NCBI GenBank assembly: GCA_016193385.1
Contig: JACPSF010000053.1
Location: forward strand, 1 to 34,637
Direction of reading: 5' to 3'
Source of the DNA: Deltaproteobacteria bacterium
GTDB lineage: Bacteria; Desulfobacterota_B; Binatia; UBA9968
DNA length: 34,637 bases
Numbering within the stretch: position 1 is the first letter of the stretch; each line of letters starts with the position of its first letter. A program made the position numbers and the translations under genes. The notes under the pieces are model-generated. The model worked only from the letters and a program-made list of their open reading frames with translations. It searched no databases and was not told where the DNA came from. This document shows positions 20,688 to 27,878 of the stretch, piece after piece.

Positions 20688-21116
20688 TCATCCACGAATG
20701 TAGCGTTCCAGTTGTTCAATGATGAATTTCTGTTCGCTGATGATAGACTTCACGAGATCACCGATGGAAATTACGCCGACCAGCCGTCCCTCATCCATGA
20801 CCGGTAGATGCCGAACACGCTTTTCCGTCATCACCGCCATACACTCCTCTATGTTTTGCTGGGGGTGAGTGTACACCACGCGGGTCGTCATAATTTCCTT
20901 AACTTGGGTGCTCTTCGAGGAACGTCCTTTGAGAATCACCTTCCGCGCATAATCTCTCTCCGAAATTATGCCGACCAGATTTCCACCCTCGATAACCATA
21001 AGCGCGCCGATCTCTTTGTCCGCCATGAGTTTCATGGCGTCGTAAACCGAAGCGTCAGGTTCGATGGAACAGACATCATGACCCTTGACCGCCAGTACGT
21101 CCTTCACTCTCTTCAT
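20688..21116 (-). CDS. Tandem CBS-domain protein
   Basis: A 142-residue soluble protein made almost wholly of a Bateman module. CBS1 covers about residues 5-65 (VCSIEPDASVYDAMKLMADK, then GALMVIEGGNLVGIISERDY) and CBS2 about 75-130 (VVYTHPQQNIEECMAVMTEK, then RHLPVMDEGRLVGVISIGDL). Such stand-alone pairs bind AMP, ATP or SAM and regulate partners, or sense energy status. A GGAGG site precedes the ATG. No partner domain or neighbour reveals its target. Confidence 0.9.
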   Translation of the reverse strand: MKRVKDVLAVKGHDVCSIEPDASVYDAMKLMADKEIGALMVIEGGNLVGIISERDYARKVILKGRSSKSTQVKEIMTTRVVYTHPQQNIEECMAVMTEKRVRHLPVMDEGRLVGVISIGDLVKSIISEQKFIIEQLERYIRG

Positions 21117-21520
21117 TGGCGACCTCCGCCTCCGTCAGGGTTGGCGTTGCCTCGGGCTACGGTTCCATACGTGTGATCACCGCGTAACGTATAGCGCTTT
21201 GTCCGTTGCCCCTGTTTTTCTGGCGGGAGACTATCCGATAACGTGCCGTTGTGTCAACTTCTGGACAGATCTCAAGACAGGGTTGGACATCGCCCGCCAG
21301 CCTAGGGTAAGAAAGGTTCAAACGAGTTGGGAGTCAGAGGGGTCGGAAGTGATCTCTCGTTCATCACTCTTAAGCAGCGCATTGACCATTATCTGTACGC
21401 GTATCGGGATGAGCCTCCGCGCGGGAGTGTCTGGATCTGGTCATGATCGGTATCGCGATCCTCGACGGAGCGCGCCGGGTCGGCTTCGACGTTGGAGGCT
21501 TGGAGTCTTAGGGAGGGATT
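21117..21520. other. Intergenic stretch upstream of the threonine-synthase-like gene
   Basis: Four hundred bases between two divergent genes. The short open readings have no recognisable motifs and poor starts. A good Shine-Dalgarno site (AGGGAGG) lies just before 21521. No terminator or riboswitch could be identified. Confidence 0.5.
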
Positions 21521-22768
21521 ATGGGCCTGGTGAAAAGTCTCAGCTGTCCCCGGTGCAACTGGCGGGCTCCTTCCGGTCGAGCCTTTCAATGTTTCTCCTG
21601 CGGCGCCGTCCTCGAGGTTACTGTCGCGATCGAGCATCTTACCCGGTCGCACCTGCTGGAAATCCGAAAAAGCGCCGATCGGACCATCTGGCGCTGGTTT
21701 GAGTTCCTGCCTATTGAGGAGCGTTCGGCCGTGGTGTCGTTGGGTGAGGGTTACACGCCGTTGTTGCGGAGCAAGCGGTTGGCTGGCGAGCTTGGGCTCG
21801 CGCGCCTTTACCTCAAAAACGATACGGTCCTGCCCACGGGCTCATTGAAGGATCGAAGCAATGCCGTCGGCTTGTCCAAAGCCAAGGAGCTCGGGTTCCG
21901 TACCGCGGCGGTGATCTCTACGGGGAATGCCGCGGCATCGGTTGCCGCCTACGCCGCCGCGGCGGGGCTGGAGAGCGTCGTCATCGTTCCTGAGGGGATA
22001 TCTCCGCCGAAGATCGTCCAGGCGCGCGCCTACGGGGCAAAGGTGGTGGTGATCAAGGGGGATTTCGAGGAGGCTGCGCGAGTCTACAAGACGGCCGTTC
22101 AGGAGTACGGTTGGTATGACTGCCTGTCGACGAATCCGTACCGGAACGAAGGCAAAAAATCGTATGCGTTCGAGCTTTTTGATCAACTGGATGAGCATGT
22201 CCCGCATTGGCTCATTCACCCAACCGCCGGGGGAACCGGTTTGTATGCCATCTGGAAAGGCTACAGCGAGCTTGTGAGCCTGGGATGGGCTCATCGTCTG
22301 CCGCGGCTCGTGGCCGCGCAGAGCGAAGCCGCGGCGCCCATCGTGAGCGCGTTCGAAAAGGGGCTCGCATATGTCGAACCAGTCACGGCGCGGGCTACGG
22401 TCGCGGAAAGCATCCAAGTTGGAAATCCGAGCTCCATGGGCTGGCGCGGTCTGGAGGCGGTAAGAAGCTCAAAAGGCACTGCGGTGGCGCTCAGCGACCG
22501 CGAAATTCTCGAGGCCCAATCGCTATTGGCCCGCCTGGTGGGAATCTTCGCCGAGCCTGCCGGGGCGATTTCCGTGGCTGCCGCGCGCCGCCTAAGGGCT
22601 CAAGGGACGATTGGACAGGGCGACCTCGTCGTCTGCAACATCACGGGTCACGGCCTGAAGCAGCCTTCCGCCATCCAGATCCCGGACGAGGAGCTTCGTC
22701 CCATAGCTCCGGATCTTGCCGCCTTGCGAGAGCGCTTGCAAAGTGGTGAGCACGGCCTAGGCGGCTAG
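21521..22768 (+). CDS. Threonine synthase-like PLP enzyme
   Basis: A 415-residue fold-type II PLP enzyme. An N-terminal zinc ribbon has C9-x2-C12 and C24-x2-C27. LGEGYTPLL near 74-82 is followed by the PLP-lysine motif PTGSLKDRSN with K110, STGNAAASVAAYAA near 143, and a phosphate loop TAGGTGLYA near 236. This fits threonine synthase (O-phosphohomoserine to threonine), which has the related PTGSFKDRG motif; the Leu and Ser replacements are unusual. A related lyase or dehydratase activity is possible, and no other threonine genes are adjacent. Its stop is three bases from the convergent TAXI-like gene. AGGGAGG precedes the ATG. Confidence 0.82.
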   Translation: MGLVKSLSCPRCNWRAPSGRAFQCFSCGAVLEVTVAIEHLTRSHLLEIRKSADRTIWRWFEFLPIEERSAVVSLGEGYTPLLRSKRLAGELGLARLYLKNDTVLPTGSLKDRSNAVGLSKAKELGFRTAAVISTGNAAASVAAYAAAAGLESVVIVPEGISPPKIVQARAYGAKVVVIKGDFEEAARVYKTAVQEYGWYDCLSTNPYRNEGKKSYAFELFDQLDEHVPHWLIHPTAGGTGLYAIWKGYSELVSLGWAHRLPRLVAAQSEAAAPIVSAFEKGLAYVEPVTARATVAESIQVGNPSSMGWRGLEAVRSSKGTAVALSDREILEAQSLLARLVGIFAEPAGAISVAAARRLRAQGTIGQGDLVVCNITGHGLKQPSAIQIPDEELRPIAPDLAALRERLQSGEHGLGG

Positions 22769-22771
22769 CCT

Positions 22772-23734
22772 TCAGACACCAAATCCGTGCTCCCGGTACC
22801 AGCGCGCGGCACCGGGGTGGAGCGGGACGTCCATCGGAGTCGCCTCGGTATCGCGCCCGAGCTGGCCGACCCCGGTATAGGAGGACTCCCAAAAGATCTC
22901 GTCCTTGCGCGCTTCGATAGCCTGGACCACCTTATAAGCGTCCTCATCGGGGAGCGAAGCCCGAGTATAGAGCGGCCAACCGCTGTAGTCGAGGCAGGCG
23001 TAGTCGCTTTTCAGGTGAGGATAACGCCCGGCCGGAATGACGACGCGCCGCCAGCCGATGGCTTCCAGTTGGCGAAAGATCGGCTCTTCGAGCGTGATGG
23101 GCTGCATGCCGGCGGAAAGCGCTTCGTCAAACCACCCCACCAAACCTTCATCGAAGATGGCGTCGATTGTCCCCGCGTGCAGCGCCGCCAGCCGGCGCTT
23201 GTCGCTGGGAGGGCCGTTCAGTTGGAAACTCCCGCCCCAGGACTCGATGTCGGACAGGGTGAAGCCATAAGCGGCCAGGGTCTGATGAATGAGAGCGTAA
23301 GTGGAATGAGTGGGGTCTTCGCGGATGGAAAGCCTGAGCGGATAGCGCCGCTCTTTGATCTGAGCCAGTGAAGTCAGGCCGGTTCGCGGGTAAATCATAT
23401 AGGCGAAGCGATCCCAAGAAGGGTAAACCGCCAAAATTCGCATGGGGAGCGGTTCGGAAAATAGCCCGGTGCCCCGGTACGCCTGCGTGAGCAGGCCCGA
23501 GGGGTTGACCATGGCCATTTCAAGCTCGCCGCGCGCGACTGCATGGGCCAGGATCGGTGAGCCTGATGACATGCGCAGCCACGGGCGATACGTCTCTGCG
23601 GAACCGCTCCCTACGGCGATGCACATGTCGCGGTTCCCGGTGTAGGGCTCATCGGGATTTCCCGCGATGTGCAGGCCGATTTCCCAGAGAAACTTGGCAC
23701 GCTGAAAGTTGGCTCCTCGCGGAAGTGGTTCCAT
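22772..23734 (-). CDS. TAXI-family TRAP receptor-like protein lacking a signal peptide
   Basis: A 320-residue protein of the TAXI solute-receptor fold. It has NRDMCIAVGSGSAETYRPWL near 34, a central SIREDPTHSTYALIHQTLAA hinge region, DAIFDEGLVGWFDEAL near 190 and the terminal MDVPLHPGAARWYREHG, typical of the family end. The N-terminus (MEPLPRGANFQRAKFLWEIG) has no hydrophobic signal sequence, although the start is well fixed by AGGAGG (complement at 23741-23746). It may therefore act in the cytoplasm as a ligand sensor or enzyme. No permease gene is adjacent. Function beyond ligand binding is unknown. Confidence 0.8.
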   Translation of the reverse strand: MEPLPRGANFQRAKFLWEIGLHIAGNPDEPYTGNRDMCIAVGSGSAETYRPWLRMSSGSPILAHAVARGELEMAMVNPSGLLTQAYRGTGLFSEPLPMRILAVYPSWDRFAYMIYPRTGLTSLAQIKERRYPLRLSIREDPTHSTYALIHQTLAAYGFTLSDIESWGGSFQLNGPPSDKRRLAALHAGTIDAIFDEGLVGWFDEALSAGMQPITLEEPIFRQLEAIGWRRVVIPAGRYPHLKSDYACLDYSGWPLYTRASLPDEDAYKVVQAIEARKDEIFWESSYTGVGQLGRDTEATPMDVPLHPGAARWYREHGFGV

Positions 23735-23891
23735 GATCGACCTCCTAGGAAAAAGTGTGAGATCCTTTTTATGTTTAGTTAAATGCAGTTGTCAAACAAA
23801 CTGGCGTGATTTTTGAAATTTCTGGGATAACAACCTATCCCTTAACACAGAGGATTCCCGGCTTGAATTTTGATTACCGGAGAAAATTCTC
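23735..23891. other. Upstream region of the TAXI-like gene
   Basis: An AT-richer stretch probably carrying the promoter of the minus-strand TAXI-like gene. I see TTGACA-like bases (complement of TGTCAA at 23790-23795), but no well-spaced -10 box. Confidence 0.3.
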
Positions 23892-24258
23892 GGCTCTATT
23901 GCGGAAGTGTGGTGGTAAAGAGAAGCCGAGGGGACCTACTCCTCAGCGGGAGCCGATGGGCCTGTGGTTTTCTGCTCTCAAGAACCTAGTCCCTTAGCTT
24001 TACTCCTCTGAGGCAACTTCAGTGTCGGACGTCTCCCTGCTTCGGTGCAGGCCCCCTCGGCAGTCCTAAGCTGCATCCAGTTCCGAGGGGGGAAACCTGC
24101 AGGACCGAGGCACAGGGACGAGGAGGTTGAAGGCAGGCCCAGGCTGTTGGAGAGACCACCCGAAGGAAGGGGTCGGGAGGGCGGCCCTCGAGGCACCGAC
24201 TTATTGCCTCGGGCCGGAAGGTTTTCTCCCGAGGAACCACACTTTTTGACGAAGAGCC
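23892..24258. mobile_element. Non-autonomous element with ISL3-like ends
   Basis: The left end (23892-23913) reads GGCTCTATTGCGGAAGTGTG. The right end, reversed from 24258, reads GGCTCTTCGTCAAAAAGTGT. Both share GGCTCT and AAGTGTGGT at the same spacing, i.e. imperfect terminal inverted repeats of about 23 bases. Outer bases AATTCTC are duplicated at 23885-23891 and 24261-24267, close to the 8-base target duplication of the ISL3 family. The 367-base interior has no transposase, only GC-rich hairpins. The GGCTCT end resembles ISL3-family termini as I recall them. It is an MITE or deletion derivative placed just upstream of the binding-protein promoter. Confidence 0.55.
24036..24100 (+). other. 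Mutually exclusive hairpins within the ISL3-like element
   Basis: CCTGC (24036-24040) can pair with GCAGG (24047-24051) across a TTCGGT loop. The same GCAGG can instead pair with CCTGC (24096-24100), closing a larger stem with CCCCTCGG (24053-24060) and CCGAGGGG (24083-24090). A further 7-bp stem CCTCGGG/CCCGAGG lies at 24207-24234. This could be a structured RNA or just the fold of a GC-rich element. Confidence 0.3.
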
Positions 24259-24267
24259 AGAATTCTC

Positions 24268-24297
24268 TTGACAACTATCCCAGCCGGGTCGGACAAT
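24268..24297 (+). promoter_or_regulatory. Candidate promoter of the binding-protein operon
   Basis: A perfect TTGACA (24268-24273) is followed after 18 bases by GACAAT (24292-24297), 28 bases before the ATG at 24325. It abuts the outer duplicated bases of the ISL3-like element. Confidence 0.45.
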
Positions 24298-24324
24298 CCC
24301 CTTCTTGAAAGGAAGGATCTTCAG

Positions 24325-25332
24325 ATGACAAAGTCCCGTGCCGTGTGTCCCATAGTGCTCGGTTGTTTTTTGGCTTCCCTCCTTTTTCCCGCTGCATGGG
24401 CCGATGCTGCCGCTCCCATGCAAAAGGTCGTCATCACCTTTGCCGGTTTTAATGAGAGGAGCGGTTTTCTCTTCGTCGCCAAGGATCAACACTTTTTTGA
24501 GGAGCAGGGATTGGATGCCCAGATCGTGCAGGTGCGCAGCGGCCCTATCGCCATATCGGCGCTGGCGGCCGGGGACGCTCATTTCTACACTGCCTCCGCC
24601 ACGGGCGCCACCCTCGGGGCGATGGCAGGGGGATTGGATTTGGTCTTCCTTGCCGGCATAGTCAATAAACTTGACGGGGATTTCATCGTCTCGCCCAAGA
24701 TCAAAAACCCGTCTGACCTCAAAGGCAGAATCCTGGGCGTGCAGAGTATTGGCGGCGGGATTTGGATGTTTACGATGTTGGCCCTCGACCACTGGGGCCT
24801 GATACCGGAGCGAGACAAAATACAGTTTAGAATTGTAGGAGATCAATCTGTCATAGCCCAGTCTGTTTTAGCCGGGACTGTTGATGCAGCCTACTTGGGG
24901 TATACGTTCAGCAAGGTGGCTCAGCGCCAGGGTTTCCGCGTATTGGCCGATCTCGCCAAACTCGACATTCCCTATCAAGGGATCGGTGTTCTGGCCCGCA
25001 GGAGTTACATCGCCCAGTCCCCTGAGGTTGCAGAAAAAACTCTCAGGGCGTTGGCTAAAGCGATCGCCTATTTCCAGGAGCCGGCAAACAAAAAGGCGGT
25101 GACAGGAACTCTGGTCAAATGGCTGCGGCTGCAACGCATCGAGGATGCCGAGGCGGGGTATGAGATGATTAAAGGTCTCTATGAGCGTCGCATCTTTCCC
25201 ACCAAGGAGGGGCTGCTCAATACCCAACGCGTCCTCAGCAGGGTCGATCCGAAATTCTCGCGCCTCAAGATGGAAGATATGGCCGATGATCGGATTGTGC
25301 GGAAGCTCGAAGGAGAAGGGGTCTTTAAATAA
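24325..25332 (+). CDS. NMT1/THI5-like ABC substrate-binding protein
   Basis: A 335-residue periplasmic binding protein. Residues 1-27 are a signal peptide (CPIVLGCFLASLLFPAAWAD). The mature part has the NMT1-like features FAGFNERSGFLFVAKDQHFF, EEQGLDAQIVQVRSG, a domain-crossover near SPKIKNPSDLKGRILGVQS and LAGTVDAAYLG. Relatives bind thiamine precursors, alkylsulfonates, nitrate or aromatic acids; the ligand is not evident. No ABC permease or ATPase lies nearby, so the protein is an orphan receptor in an operon with a thiamine-diphosphate enzyme. GGAAGG eight bases upstream selects the ATG at 24325 over an earlier in-frame one at 24268 that overlaps the promoter. Confidence 0.88.
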   Translation: MTKSRAVCPIVLGCFLASLLFPAAWADAAAPMQKVVITFAGFNERSGFLFVAKDQHFFEEQGLDAQIVQVRSGPIAISALAAGDAHFYTASATGATLGAMAGGLDLVFLAGIVNKLDGDFIVSPKIKNPSDLKGRILGVQSIGGGIWMFTMLALDHWGLIPERDKIQFRIVGDQSVIAQSVLAGTVDAAYLGYTFSKVAQRQGFRVLADLAKLDIPYQGIGVLARRSYIAQSPEVAEKTLRALAKAIAYFQEPANKKAVTGTLVKWLRLQRIEDAEAGYEMIKGLYERRIFPTKEGLLNTQRVLSRVDPKFSRLKMEDMADDRIVRKLEGEGVFK

Positions 25333-25488
25333 GTGTCGGTTCTTCACAAATCGATTTACGACCCGGCGGAGCCTGCGAAGTACGGCCACCGCCTGCTCGT
25401 AACCGGTTTCTGGCCTCTTGCCACAGCCCTTGAGTTGGACTATGTTCGCCGTCGAATACCTGGGAGTCGTTTTCAAGAAAGGAGTTAG
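25333..25488 (+). CDS. 51-residue ORF resembling the start of DUF488
   Basis: A GTG codon directly abuts the TAA of the binding protein, in the same frame. It opens a 51-codon ORF that reads VLHKSIYDPAEPAKYGHRLL, then VTGFWPLATALELDYVRRRI, and ends two bases before the ATG of the next gene. YDP-x-EP, R-LLVTxFWP and the following helix resemble the first third of DUF488 proteins (about 120 residues). It may be a real micro-protein translated by coupling, or a DUF488 remnant. The Shine-Dalgarno site AAAGGAG of the next gene lies in its last codons. Confidence 0.4.
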   Translation: MSVLHKSIYDPAEPAKYGHRLLVTGFWPLATALELDYVRRRIPGSRFQERS

Positions 25489-25490
25489 CC

Positions 25491-27275
25491 ATGAGTAAAG
25501 CAGCGCGAGTCGCCGAGCAACCTCGCCCGCAGTACGGTTCCGACGTGGTGGTGGATATGCTCAAGGCCTTTGAGATTGAATATGTGGCGCTCAATCCGGG
25601 CGCGACCTTCCGTGGTTTGCATGATTCTCTGGTCAACTACGGCGGCAATCACATGCCGGAGGTCATCACCTGCACGCATGAGGAGATCACCGTGGCTATG
25701 GCCCAGGGTTATGCCCGGGCGAAGGGAAAACCGATGGCGGCCGCGGTCCACAACATCGTAGGCCTCCAGCACGCCACGATGGCCATTTATAACGCCTGGT
25801 GCGACCGCTTGCCGGTCATCGTGATGGGAGGCACCGGGCCGATGGATACGGCGCGTCGCCGGCCCTGGATCGATTGGGTGCACACCGCTTTGGTTCAGGG
25901 AAATCTGGTCCGGGACTTTGTCAAATGGGACGACCAGCCGGGGAGCGTAGAAGCCGTCGCGGACTCCTTCATCCGGGCTTACCGTCTGGCGACGACCGAC
26001 CCCATGGGTCCCGTCTACCTCTGCTACGACGGCGACGTGCAAGAGAAGAAGCTCGAGGATGAGATACCCTTCCCTTCGCTGGACCGCTATGCGGCGCCGC
26101 TTCCCATGCAGGCGCCGGAAGAGGGCTTTGAAAAGACGATCCGCTGGCTCCTGGAGGCAAAAACGCCGGTCATTATCGCCGACTGGGTCGGGAGGAGGGA
26201 GGCGGGTTTTAAAGCTCTCGGCGAGCTTGCCGAGCTTCTCGCCCTGCCGGTCTTCGACCAGTGGGGCAGGTTCAACTTCCCTGTCGAACACCCGCTCAAC
26301 CTGACCGGAATGCATGAGCAGGTCATGGGTCAAGCCGATCTCTTGCTCGTCTTGGACGTGCCGGACCTGGAGGGCGCCGTGACCAAGAGAGTTCAAGAGA
26401 TGGGGCAGCGCACGGCCATTCCTTTGCTCTCCCCCAAGGTGAGAATCATCAACGTCGGCCTGGACGATCTCCTGGTGCGCGCCTGGTCGCACGATTTCAA
26501 CAAGCTGCGCGAGGCCGACCTCTCGGTTATGGCCGACACTTCGGCCTTTCTGCCGGAGCTGGTGCGGCGGCTGAAGGGAGAAAAAGAAACGATCAAGAGG
26601 AAAGGCCCGGAGATCGCAAAGAGACGGGAGCAGTGGACGAAGCTCCATCGGGAGAGGGAAGAGGCGATGGCTCAGCAGACCCGCAAGAAGTGGGATGAGA
26701 AGCCAATCGCTACCAGCCGGCTCTACAGCGAGCTTGGCGAGGCGCTTAAGAATGAGAGCTGGGTCTTGACCAACGGGACGTCCTCGGGCCGAGAAAGTTA
26801 CTTCCTCCATGCTAAAGAATTCAACCAGATTCTGGGCAAGAACAAAGGGGGAGGGCTGGGCTACGGGCTACCCGCCTCTTTGGGCGCCGCGCTCGCGTAT
26901 AAAAACTCGGGTAAGGTTTGCGTGGATCTCCAGCCGGATGGAGATTTCCTTTTTACCGTAAGCGGCCTCTGGACGGCGGCCCACCACAAGATCCCGCTCC
27001 TCATCGTCGTTTGCAGCAACCGCTCCTATTACAATGACGAGGAGCACCAGGAACGGATGGCGAAGGCGCGCGGCAGACCCGTTGAGAATAAGACCATCGG
27101 CATTCGGATCGAAGATCCGGCTGTGGATTTCGCGGCGATGGCGCGCTCTTATGGAATCTGGTCTGCCGCGCCGGTCACAGAAGCGAAAGCTCTCTCCAAG
27201 GCGCTGCGCGATGCGCTCAAGGTGGTTAAAGAGGGTCAGCCTGCACTAGTGGACGTAGTCTGTCAGATGCGCTGA
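25491..27275 (+). CDS. Thiamine-diphosphate-dependent enzyme (acetolactate synthase / 2-oxoacid decarboxylase-like)
   Basis: A 594-residue three-domain TPP enzyme. The PYR domain has the activating Glu in CTHEEITVAMAQGYAR (E64). The central domain covers about 200-340. The PP domain has GGGLGYGLPASLGAALAY near 443, then QPDGDFLF, and SNRSYYND about 30 residues further, the Mg2+/diphosphate motif. The usual GDG reads P-D-G-D here, and the second part is NRSYYN. A 60-residue charged helical insert (KGEKETIKRKGPEIAKRREQ and onward) follows the central domain. Acetolactate synthase, oxalyl-CoA or benzoylformate decarboxylase-like roles are all possible; no regulatory subunit is adjacent. Operon context suggests catabolism of an imported acid. 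Confidence 0.85.
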   Translation: MSKAARVAEQPRPQYGSDVVVDMLKAFEIEYVALNPGATFRGLHDSLVNYGGNHMPEVITCTHEEITVAMAQGYARAKGKPMAAAVHNIVGLQHATMAIYNAWCDRLPVIVMGGTGPMDTARRRPWIDWVHTALVQGNLVRDFVKWDDQPGSVEAVADSFIRAYRLATTDPMGPVYLCYDGDVQEKKLEDEIPFPSLDRYAAPLPMQAPEEGFEKTIRWLLEAKTPVIIADWVGRREAGFKALGELAELLALPVFDQWGRFNFPVEHPLNLTGMHEQVMGQADLLLVLDVPDLEGAVTKRVQEMGQRTAIPLLSPKVRIINVGLDDLLVRAWSHDFNKLREADLSVMADTSAFLPELVRRLKGEKETIKRKGPEIAKRREQWTKLHREREEAMAQQTRKKWDEKPIATSRLYSELGEALKNESWVLTNGTSSGRESYFLHAKEFNQILGKNKGGGLGYGLPASLGAALAYKNSGKVCVDLQPDGDFLFTVSGLWTAAHHKIPLLIVVCSNRSYYNDEEHQERMAKARGRPVENKTIGIRIEDPAVDFAAMARSYGIWSAAPVTEAKALSKALRDALKVVKEGQPALVDVVCQMR

Positions 27276-27336
27276 CCTTATTATTGAACATTATCTGGAG
27301 CTTACGCGTCAAACCGTGAGAACTACGGGGAACCTC

Positions 27337-27696
27337 CTACTTCGACTTTGCGTAATCGACCATCCCCTGGAAATCGGCGACGACCGCCGGCTCGTCTCCA
27401 ACCACCCACGCGTCATGGCCCGAGGGGAGCAACGAAACGTCGCCAGGCCGACACTCAAACTCGGTTCCGTCGTCCATTCGAACCTTCAGCACGCCAGACA
27501 CGTGATACTGGAAGTGCGGGGCTTCGCAGCTCTTCGTCTTGGCAAGGGGTTGGACCGACGTTGCCCACCTCCAGCCCGGTTCAAAGATGGCGCGACCAAT
27601 GGTCGCACCGCCGACCTTGATGAGTTCCAGACGTCCCTTTGGGAACTCCCGAACCTCATCGGGCTTCCTAAAGCTCTTCAGTTCAGCCTTCTCCAT
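27337..27696 (-). CDS. Cupin-domain protein
   Basis: A 119-residue single-domain cupin. The conserved strands read WRWATSVQPL, then CEAPHFQYHVSGVLKVRMDD, GTEFECRPGDVSLLPSGHDA and WVVGDE. Metal-ligand positions are partly kept (H in PHFQYH, E after FQ missing, H in SGHDAW). GGGAGGTG precedes the ATG. It is convergent with the TPP enzyme across a 60-base gap. Substrate and activity are unknown. Confidence 0.85.
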   Translation of the reverse strand: MEKAELKSFRKPDEVREFPKGRLELIKVGGATIGRAIFEPGWRWATSVQPLAKTKSCEAPHFQYHVSGVLKVRMDDGTEFECRPGDVSLLPSGHDAWVVGDEPAVVADFQGMVDYAKSK

Positions 27697-27878
27697 AATG
27701 CACCTCCCATTTGATGCCGCTTGCGCATTTTTAGCCAGATGACGCTCTGCAGTTGAGCGGAAATTTACTCTTTGCTATGGGGATTGTAAAGGGGAAGGGC
27801 TACGGGGGATAGAGGAGATAGGCCTCTGACCCCACCGGCCTGACCAAATGGCGGCCTGGTGGTTTTCCGTCGATTTTC
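27697..27878. other. Spacer with a GC-rich hairpin
   Basis: CCACCGGCC (27832-27840) and GGCCTGGTGG (27853-27862) form a stem with one bulge, followed on the plus strand by TTTT. The only transcript arriving, from the molybdopterin gene, runs on the minus strand, where no U-run follows, so a terminator role is uncertain. Confidence 0.3.

Noticed and set aside
23978..24324. Possible RNase P RNA, tmRNA or 6S RNA because of the dense GC stems
   Set aside because: None of the conserved core sequences of these RNAs is present. The stems lie within inverted terminal repeats, so a mobile element explains them better.
25485..26810. 441-codon minus-strand frame opposite the TPP enzyme
   Set aside because: It is antisense to a clear TPP enzyme and has no recognisable domain.
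27832..27866. Intrinsic terminator
   Set aside because: The stem has a U-run only on the plus strand, where no transcript is expected to end; on the operon's strand no U-run follows.
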